A DNA stretch of 56,181 bases from Micrococcales bacterium 31B. Lineage in GTDB: Bacteria; Actinomycetota; Actinomycetes; Actinomycetales; Dermabacteraceae. The notes beneath the pieces were generated by a model. It did no database searches. It saw nothing but the letters and a program-made list of their open reading frames with translations, and was not told where the DNA came from. The stretch lies in the NCBI GenBank assembly GCA_022803075.1, contig JAFFTF010000003.1, positions 297,558 through 353,738 of the forward strand, written 5' to 3'. Numbering within the stretch: the stretch's first letter is position 1; every line of letters begins with the position of its first letter. Below, in pieces: positions 50,712 to 56,181 of this stretch. Position numbers and translations under genes: made by a program.

Positions 50712-52250
50712 TTAGCGGCGGCGCGTGCCGAACAGCGACCGCGCGATCTGCGTGCCGGCGCTGCGCAGGAACGACTTGACCACCGGATTGTTGATGACCT
50801 GCTCAACCATGTTGGGCTCTTCCTTCTGGCGCTTCGGAGCGGGCGCCGGAGCCGGTGCGGGCGTCGAGCCGCCCGCGGGAGCCCCGCCTTCGGCCGGGGC
50901 CGCGGCGGCCTCGGCCTTCTGCTGCAGCTTCTCAAACGCTGAGGGACGATCCTCGACCGCACCGTACTTCGCCGCGAGTGGGGACTTCGCGATGGCGGCG
51001 TCCAACTCGGCCTCGGGTGCGGGCGCCATGAGCGTTTCGGGGGCGCGCAGTCGCGTGTGCGCGACGGGAGTGGGCGCGCCGGTCTCGCTCATGACCACCA
51101 CGATGGCCTCGCCGATGCCGAGCGCGGGGATCAGCTCTTCGAGGTCGTAGTCGCTATTGGGGAAGGTCGAGACCGTGGCCTTGAGCGCCTTGGCATCTTC
51201 GGGCGTGAACGCCCGCAGGGCGTGCTGCACGCGGTTGCCGAGCTGGCCGAGCACGTCCGCGGGAACGTCCTTGGGGGTCTGCGTGACAAAGAAGATGCCG
51301 ACGCCCTTCGAGCGGATCAAGCGCACGGTCTGCGTGACCTGCTGCAGGAACGCCTTGGATGCCCCGCTGAACAGCAGGTGTGCCTCGTCGAAGAAGAATA
51401 CCAACTTGGGTTTCTCGGCGTCTCCCACCTCGGGGAGGTCTTGGTACATGTCGGCCAGTAGCCACATGAGGAACGTCGAGAACAGCGCGGGCTTGTCTTG
51501 CACGGCGGGCAGTTCGAGCAGCGAGATCACGCCGCGGCCGTCGACCGGTTCGCGCAGCAAATCCTTCGAGTCGAAGTTGGGCAGGCCAAAGAACTTGTCG
51601 GCGCCCTGCGCCTCGAAGTTGACGAGGGCGCGCAGGATCACGCCCGCAGTCGCGGCGGAGAGGCCGCCGATGCTCGTGAGCTCGGCCTTGCCCTCGTCGC
51701 TCGTGAGAAACGTGATGACGGCCTTCAGGTCTTTGACGTCGTCGAGTTCGAGGCCCTTCGAGTCGGCGTAGTGAAAGATCAGGCCCAGCGAGGATTCCTG
51801 AGTCTCGTTGAGCTCGAGCACCTTGGAGAGCAAGATGGGCCCGAAGTCGGTGATGGTCGCGCGAATCGGCACTCCCTTGCCGAGGCCGCCGAGGCTAAAC
51901 ACCTCCACCGGCGCGGCCTGGGCGGCCCAGTCCTGACCGAGCGAGGCGGCGCGCGCCTTGATCTTTTCGTTGTCCTGGCCCGCGGAGAGCACGCCCGAGA
52001 GGTCGCCCTTCACATCTGCCGCGAAGACATTGACCCCCGCCTTGGAGAGTTCCTCGGCCATCACCTGCAGGGTCTTGGTTTTGCCCGTGCCGGTAGCGCC
52101 CGCGATGAGCCCGTGGCGGTTCATCATCGCCAGGGCGAGGCCCACCTGCACGTCCTTATTGGGCTCGCCGGCTTCCATGAGTGCGCCCAGGGGCAGCGTA
52201 GCCCCGCCGAACGCGTAGCCAGCCTTAACTTTTTCGGACCATTCGCTCAC
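50712..52250 (-). CDS. HerA/DUF853-type ATPase (YjgR-like)
   Basis: A 512-residue P-loop ATPase. Walker A is GATGTGKT (about 51-58), Walker B is KLVFFFDEAHLLF, followed by sensor-like VTQTPKDVPADVLGQLGNR. These blocks identify the DUF853 (YjgR) branch of HerA/FtsK-type ATPases, whose role is unclear. Residues about 420-480 are an Ala/Pro-rich linker, and the C-terminus is basic and conserved (VVKSFLRSAGTQIARSLFG). The GTG at 52250 is preceded by GGAAAGG; a longer frame has a non-family N-terminus. Confidence 0.88.
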   Translation of the reverse strand: MSEWSEKVKAGYAFGGATLPLGALMEAGEPNKDVQVGLALAMMNRHGLIAGATGTGKTKTLQVMAEELSKAGVNVFAADVKGDLSGVLSAGQDNEKIKARAASLGQDWAAQAAPVEVFSLGGLGKGVPIRATITDFGPILLSKVLELNETQESSLGLIFHYADSKGLELDDVKDLKAVITFLTSDEGKAELTSIGGLSAATAGVILRALVNFEAQGADKFFGLPNFDSKDLLREPVDGRGVISLLELPAVQDKPALFSTFLMWLLADMYQDLPEVGDAEKPKLVFFFDEAHLLFSGASKAFLQQVTQTVRLIRSKGVGIFFVTQTPKDVPADVLGQLGNRVQHALRAFTPEDAKALKATVSTFPNSDYDLEELIPALGIGEAIVVVMSETGAPTPVAHTRLRAPETLMAPAPEAELDAAIAKSPLAAKYGAVEDRPSAFEKLQQKAEAAAAPAEGGAPAGGSTPAPAPAPAPKRQKEEPNMVEQVINNPVVKSFLRSAGTQIARSLFGTRRR

Positions 52251-52353
52251 TGCAAACCCTTTCCTCGACGTTTGACGTTCCGTAACAGGGTTGCACATAG
52301 TGCGGCGCCACGCCCTACTTTTCGTTGCGCGGCGCCGGGTTTGGGGCTGTTTT

Positions 52354-53115
52354 TTATTGCGTGGTTTTGAGGCCGGACGCGGTCCTCGCCCGGTCGGCGC
52401 CGCCACCGGAGCCCCGGCGTGCCACCCCCGCAACCGCGGTGCCCCCCGCAGGGAGGGCCGGAGCGTCCGGCCCCATGATGAGGCGCTCGTAATCTGCGGT
52501 GCTGAGCGGGTCACTCTCGCTCACCGGCTGCGGCGGGGTGCGGTAGCACAGGGCGCGCACGAGGTCGAGGTAGCGCTGCCACGCTCCCTCGCGCAGGGTT
52601 TCGAGCCGGCTGGCGAAGGGCGCGAGCGCGCGCAAGATCAGGTCGATGTCGGTGAACCCGATGTGCTCGTGAATGAGGTCGGCGCTCTTGGCGCGCGCGA
52701 AGATGACCTCGGCGGCGGCCATGCGCTGGCGCAGCTTTTCGTGCGACCACTCGCGATCGATTTTGAGCAGCGAATGCAGGCTCAGCATGATGCGCGAGCG
52801 ACTCAGGTACTCGGCGGTGAAGCGCAGGTATTCCTCGAACGAGTCGCGGGGGTCCGCGATCGCGGCCACGAGCTCGGTGCGTTCAATCTGGTTGAGCACC
52901 ATCGCCTCGTAGACCTCGCGCAACAGCGCGTCTTTGTTGCCGAAGCTGCGGTAGATGGAGCCCACCCCGACGCCCGCACGTTGCGCGATGTGTTCGACGC
53001 AGGCCGCGTCGCCCTGCTCGCCGAACTCCTGCATGGCGGCGGCGAGGATCTTCTCGCGGTTGCGTTGGGCGTCGGCGCGGCGGGGCCGCGGCGGTGTGGG
53101 GAGGGTCTCCGTCAT
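52354..53115 (-). CDS. TetR-family repressor of the adjacent MFS efflux gene
   Basis: A 253-residue TetR regulator. HTH block: REKILAAAMQEFGEQGDAAC followed by VEHIAQRAGVGVGSIYRSFG (about 20-60). The C-terminal ~40 residues are Ala/Gly/Pro-rich, encoded partly by a dispersed-motif copy. It is divergent from a DHA2 efflux pump; the palindrome at 53135-53149 between them is the expected operator. Induction by a pump substrate is the usual logic. Confidence 0.9.
   Translation of the reverse strand: MTETLPTPPRPRRADAQRNREKILAAAMQEFGEQGDAACVEHIAQRAGVGVGSIYRSFGNKDALLREVYEAMVLNQIERTELVAAIADPRDSFEEYLRFTAEYLSRSRIMLSLHSLLKIDREWSHEKLRQRMAAAEVIFARAKSADLIHEHIGFTDIDLILRALAPFASRLETLREGAWQRYLDLVRALCYRTPPQPVSESDPLSTADYERLIMGPDAPALPAGGTAVAGVARRGSGGGADRARTASGLKTTQ
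52456..52472 (+). repeat. Dispersed motif copy 9 (3-base deletion)
   Basis: GGCCGGAGCGTCCGGCC, lacking three bases of the consensus left half. It is in the low-complexity C-terminal coding region of the TetR gene, antisense to it. Confidence 0.4.
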
Positions 53116-53130
53116 GAGACCATTCTAACC

Positions 53131-53158
53131 TTGCGGAATGATCCATTCCGGTTAGGAT
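53131..53158 (+). promoter_or_regulatory. Promoter of the MFS efflux gene
   Basis: A -35-like TTGCGG (53131-53136) and a -10-like TAGGAT (53153-53158), spaced 16 bases. The TetR palindrome fills the spacer, so a bound repressor would block polymerase. Confidence 0.5.
53135..53149. promoter_or_regulatory. TetR operator GGAATGATCCATTCC
   Basis: A perfect inverted repeat, GGAATG-3-CATTCC, centred between the divergent TetR (start 53115) and MFS (start 53204) genes. Outer CTAACC/GGTTAG arms (53125-53130 and 53150-53155) are also present but asymmetrically spaced. Confidence 0.7.
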
Positions 53159-53203
53159 GTTCGGGTAGGCAATGAATCGAAGGAAATACGAGGCCCGCCC
53201 CCC

Positions 53204-54679
53204 ATGAGCGCCCACACCGCTTCACCCCAGAACGTCACACACGACGCCTCTCACCAACTCAACTTCGCCAACCGCTGGAAGCTCCTCACGGTCTTCTGCA
53301 TCGCCCAGGTCATGGTCGTGCTCGATGCCACCATCGTCAACGTCGCCATGCCCGCGCTGCAGGCCGACCTCGGCTTCAGCAGCGACAATCGCCAATGGCT
53401 CATTACGGGCTACGCCCTAGCCTTTGGCTCCTTGCTTTTGCTCGGCGGCCGCATCGGCGACCGCATCGGCCGCAAGAACCTGCTGAAACTCGGCATCATC
53501 GGCTTCGCGGCAGCCTCGGCCCTCGGCGGCCTCGCCCTCAACTTCGACATGATCGTGATCGCGCGCGTGCTCCAAGGCGTCTTCGGCGCCGCGATGGCTC
53601 CCGCCGCGCTCGGCCTGCTCACCAGCGTGTTCCACGGTCACCAGCGAGACCGCGCCAAGGCATTCGGCATCTATGGCGCCGTGGCCGGCGCTGGCGGCAC
53701 CCTCGGGCTGATCCTCGGCGGGTTCCTCACGCAATACATCGACTGGCGCTGGTGCCTGCTTGTCAACGTGCCCCTTGCCCTCGTGACGGTGCTCGGCGCG
53801 CAGAAGTTCCTCGCTAAAGACCCCGTCAACCGCGACACGCGCATCGACGTTCTCGGCGCCGTCGTGGTGACGGTAGGCCTCTTCTGCCTCGTGTTCGCCA
53901 TCGCGTTTGCCGAGACCCACGGCTGGGTCAATGGCCTCACGCTCGGCCTGGGCGCAGTTGCCATCGTGTTGCTCGCTCTTTTCGTCGCACAACAAAGGCG
54001 GTCGAAGCATCCCCTGCTGCCCCTGAATGTCGTCGTAGACCGCACGCGCGGCGGCGGCTACCTGTCGTTCTTCCTGGTGTGCGTCGGCATGTTCGGCATC
54101 TTCTTCTTCGTCTCGCAGTACCTGTTCGAGGTCCGCGAGTTCACGCCCGTACAGACCGGCTTCTCGTTCATCCCGATGACGATTCCCATGATCCTGGTAT
54201 CGACCTACGGCACCTCGCTGCTCCTGCCGCGCTTCGGCCCGCGCAACGTCGTCGTGGCCGGCATGGCCGTCGCCGCACTGGGCGCCCTCTGGATGGCCCA
54301 ACTGCAGCCAGACTCCTCCTACGCACTGCTGATCGCGCCCGCGTTGTTCACCATCGGCCTCGGCGCTGGCACCGTGTTCGCTCCGGCCATCGCCATCGCG
54401 ACCAACCGGGTGCACGAGAGTGAGGCGGGGGTCGCCGCCGCACTCGTCAACATGAGCCAGCAGATTGGAGGCTCCATCGGCACCGCACTGCTCGCCTCGA
54501 TTCTGGCCAGTTCGAGCGCTGCGTATGGCGCGAGCCACGCTACGGCCGCTGCTGGTGTCGTGCTCACGCACTCCCTTCAGGTGGTGTTCTACACGGTCGC
54601 CGGCGTCTACCTGATCGGTGCCATCGCGGCAGCCCTGCTGTTCCGTGCGGGCCCGCTCGAAGCCGACAGCGACGACTAA
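53204..54679 (+). CDS. MFS efflux pump, DHA2 (EmrB/QacA) family
   Basis: A 491-residue, 14-helix drug:proton antiporter. Motif D1 LDATIVNVAMPALQADL follows a short polar N-terminus; motif A is GGRIGDRIGRKNLL; motif C is GAVAGAGGTLGLILGG in helix 5. These define DHA2 pumps. The divergent TetR gene and its operator indicate substrate-inducible expression. A textbook terminator follows. The substrate is unknown. Confidence 0.93.
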   Translation: MSAHTASPQNVTHDASHQLNFANRWKLLTVFCIAQVMVVLDATIVNVAMPALQADLGFSSDNRQWLITGYALAFGSLLLLGGRIGDRIGRKNLLKLGIIGFAAASALGGLALNFDMIVIARVLQGVFGAAMAPAALGLLTSVFHGHQRDRAKAFGIYGAVAGAGGTLGLILGGFLTQYIDWRWCLLVNVPLALVTVLGAQKFLAKDPVNRDTRIDVLGAVVVTVGLFCLVFAIAFAETHGWVNGLTLGLGAVAIVLLALFVAQQRRSKHPLLPLNVVVDRTRGGGYLSFFLVCVGMFGIFFFVSQYLFEVREFTPVQTGFSFIPMTIPMILVSTYGTSLLLPRFGPRNVVVAGMAVAALGALWMAQLQPDSSYALLIAPALFTIGLGAGTVFAPAIAIATNRVHESEAGVAAALVNMSQQIGGSIGTALLASILASSSAAYGASHATAAAGVVLTHSLQVVFYTVAGVYLIGAIAAALLFRAGPLEADSDD

Positions 54680-54731
54680 CGCGTCACACCATTACCGTCT
54701 CCGCCGCCAGATTGCGGCCGCTGAGTACGAC

Positions 54732-54774
54732 ATCGCTGGGTACCGCCTCATGAGGCCGTGCCCAGCGATTTTTT
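54732..54774 (+). terminator. Rho-independent terminator of the MFS efflux gene
   Basis: A 9-bp stem ATCGCTGGG/CCCAGCGAT (54732-54740 with 54761-54769), a nested hairpin GCCTCATGAGGC in the loop, and six T residues (54769-54774). Confidence 0.8.
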
Positions 54775-54923
54775 CGCTGATTAGGCTAGTGAAGCAGCAG
54801 CGCATAGACTCGAAAGACGCGAAAACCCCGCGAGCGCGGCGGCGGTGACACTGGTCGTCGCTGAGCGGCGCGGCGTCGCATCCTCACATACACTTTTGGT
54901 AGCAGTCGAGATTAAGGCAGGCG

Positions 54924-55427
54924 ATGAAGTCTTCACGCAGGCGTCTGCCCACCCCCGGGGAGGTTGCCCGTCGTTTTCCCAACGACAACGCACGCCCCGT
55001 GTTGCGCAAGATTTCTCGCCACGGCGCCTACGTCGTATGCATCGAAGACGACCGAATCTTGCTCTCGCACCTGGTCTTTAACCGCTGGACCCTCCCTGGC
55101 GGCGGTATCGAGTTCGGGGAACACCCCGCCGAGGCCGCCCAGCGCGAGTTCACTGAAGAGACCGGCTTCATCGTCGAACTCGACGACCTCATCGGCATCG
55201 ATTCCTCCAGTTGGAACGAGCGCTCCACGCGGCATCATTCGATGCGCATGATCTACACGGGCCACATCGTCGGGGGCTCACTGCGCTACGAGGTCCATGG
55301 CAGCACCAACGAGGCGCGCTGGGTGCCGCTCGACGAGGTTCGCACCCTCACTCGGGTCGAACTCGTCGACCGCGCGCTCGAACTGCTGCGCCGCCGCCCG
55401 AGCGCCGGTCACCTGCTCAACGAGTAG
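54924..55427 (+). CDS. NUDIX hydrolase
   Basis: A 167-residue Nudix enzyme. The box G-x5-E-x7-R-E-U-x-E-E-x-G-U is complete: Gly60, Glu66, Arg74-Glu75, Glu78-Glu79, Gly81. It hydrolyses nucleoside-diphosphate-linked compounds, but the substrate cannot be read. The ATG at 54924 follows AAGGCAGG. Its last 11 bases overlap the end of the convergent panD gene. Confidence 0.9.
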   Translation: MKSSRRRLPTPGEVARRFPNDNARPVLRKISRHGAYVVCIEDDRILLSHLVFNRWTLPGGGIEFGEHPAEAAQREFTEETGFIVELDDLIGIDSSSWNERSTRHHSMRMIYTGHIVGGSLRYEVHGSTNEARWVPLDEVRTLTRVELVDRALELLRRRPSAGHLLNE

Positions 55428-55827
55428 CCGCGCTCGCGGGCCCCTGCGTGGGCACCACCTCCGCAGTGTCGGCGCCCAGCGCGATCACCCGATTTGCGGC
55501 GTTCACATGCACCACCAGGGGCCGATGCGTCGCCGCCTCGGCGGGTTCCATCTGCCCATACGCGATGATGATGACGATGTCTCCGGGGTGCACCAGATGC
55601 GCCGCGGCGCCGTTAATGCCAATCACGCCCGAGCCGGGCTCCCCCGGGATCACATAGGTGACGAGCCGAGCCCCATTCGTGACATCCACGATGTGCACCT
55701 GCTCGTTCTCGAGCAGACCGGCCGCCTCCATGAGTTCGGTATCGATCGTCACCGAGCCCACGTAGTCGAGGTCGGCCTGGGTCACCGTCGCGCGGTGAAT
55801 CTTTGAAGTCAGCAGTGTTCGCAGCAT
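55417..55827 (-). CDS. panD: Aspartate 1-decarboxylase
   Basis: A 136-residue pyruvoyl enzyme making beta-alanine from L-aspartate for pantothenate and CoA. The start [20 protein letters not shown] carries catalytic Lys9; self-cleavage is between Gly24 and Ser25 in DYVGSVTID, giving the pyruvoyl group. [21 protein letters not shown] and HVNAANRV are standard family blocks. Length is normal. It overlaps the convergent NUDIX gene by 11 bases. Confidence 0.96.
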   Translation of the reverse strand: MLRTLLTSKIHRATVTQADLDYVGSVTIDTELMEAAGLLENEQVHIVDVTNGARLVTYVIPGEPGSGVIGINGAAAHLVHPGDIVIIIAYGQMEPAEAATHRPLVVHVNAANRVIALGADTAEVVPTQGPASAATR

Positions 55828-56042
55828 GATGGCTCAAGCCTGACATAGTTGAGCTTTGTCACCTAGGGTTCTTCTCAAAGTGTTTCCTACCTGACACTTC
55901 GCTCCCACCTCAGCCGCGCCGGCGGGCCTGCGCGAACCCCTGTGAAGCGCCGAGTTTGGCAGCAACGCGCGGCGGCGTATCGTTAAGAGACGAGCATTTC
56001 AGCGTCGGCACGAGCCGACGACCAGCGAAAGGAAGCACCCCC

Positions 56043-56181
56043 ATGTGCCGCCTGTTGGCATTCGTGTCGGACTCCCCCACCACCCTTAACTCGGTGATGG
56101 GTAAGAACCTGGCGCCCTTTGCCAACCTGAGCCACCATCACCGGGACGGCTGGGGTGTCGGCACCCTCACGAGTGGCGGGG
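56043..56181 (+). CDS. Class II glutamine amidotransferase (partial, N-terminus)
   Basis: Only the first ~46 residues are in the window. It begins MCRLLAFVSDSP, with Cys2 as the N-terminal nucleophile after Met removal, and then HHHRDGWGVG, the family's His/Asp-Gly-Trp-Gly pattern. This is the YafJ/EgtC-like Ntn-hydrolase glutaminase group. AAAGGAAG precedes the ATG. The 215-base gap before it shows no other gene. Confidence 0.85.
   Translation, partial: MCRLLAFVSDSPTTLNSVMGKNLAPFANLSHHHRDGWGVGTLTSGG

Overview
The window is a piece of a high-G+C Gram-positive chromosome, most likely an actinobacterium of the order Micrococcales. The reasons are: strongly G/C-biased third codon positions; the long disordered Pro/Ala-rich tails; a PcrA helicase with a C-terminal Tudor-like domain; a maleylpyruvate-isomerase/DinB-type protein of the mycothiol-dependent class; several LacI-regulated sugar clusters; and frequent ATGA/GTGA stop-start overlaps. 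No rRNA, tRNA or CRISPR array was recognised.

Layout. 1-7.3 kb holds the tail of an unknown protein, a tightly overlapped bcp-uraD-uraH operon (peroxiredoxin plus the last two steps of urate to allantoin), a TetR regulator, a Pro/Ala-rich membrane protein, pcrA, and a small membrane protein. 7.4-11 kb carries a class IV aminotransferase converging on a fused PabA-PabB aminodeoxychorismate synthase, which together could make 4-aminobenzoate. 11.1-14 kb is a GH13 alpha-glucosidase under a LacI regulator. 14-19.2 kb has envelope functions: a DUF2599 protein, a repeat-containing secreted protein, and a GT4 / PIG-L deacetylase / UPF0104 membrane-protein group. An MFS transporter follows.

20.5-36.7 kb is a carbohydrate region. 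One permease pair is flanked by three paralogous solute-binding lipoproteins and no ATPase. Upstream lie a maleylpyruvate-isomerase-like protein, a Gfo/Idh/MocA-DUF6807 fusion, an M24-like protein lacking metal-ligand aspartates, and a LacI regulator. Divergent from that regulator is a four-gene operon that reads as an oxidative uronate pathway to 2-oxoglutarate: a uronate-dehydrogenase-like SDR, KdgD, an enolase-superfamily enzyme, and an aldehyde dehydrogenase.

37.3-40.2 kb is an island of visibly lower G+C. It contains a wrecked IS256-type element, an intact Abi-like HEPN protein with an unusual extra C-terminal domain (the best candidate for an undescribed defence function here), and what may be a decayed small gene.

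40.2-46.2 kb is a second sugar-catabolic operon (two Gfo/Idh/MocA oxidoreductases, DUF993, sugar-phosphate isomerase/epimerase) divergent from its own LacI gene. 46.2-56.2 kb carries an FAH-family enzyme, an NCS2 permease, a fused DhaK-DhaL kinase, a HerA-like ATPase, a divergent TetR/MFS efflux pair with a clear operator, a NUDIX hydrolase, panD, and the start of a class II glutamine amidotransferase.

Two signals cut across genes. Five LacI-type palindromes of the form NGAAANCGNTTNCN sit upstream of the carbohydrate operons and tie them into one family of operators. A dispersed ~18-bp DNA motif (GGCCACCGGRGCGTCCGG and close variants) occurs about nine times, both between and inside genes, in different reading frames and almost always in the same orientation.
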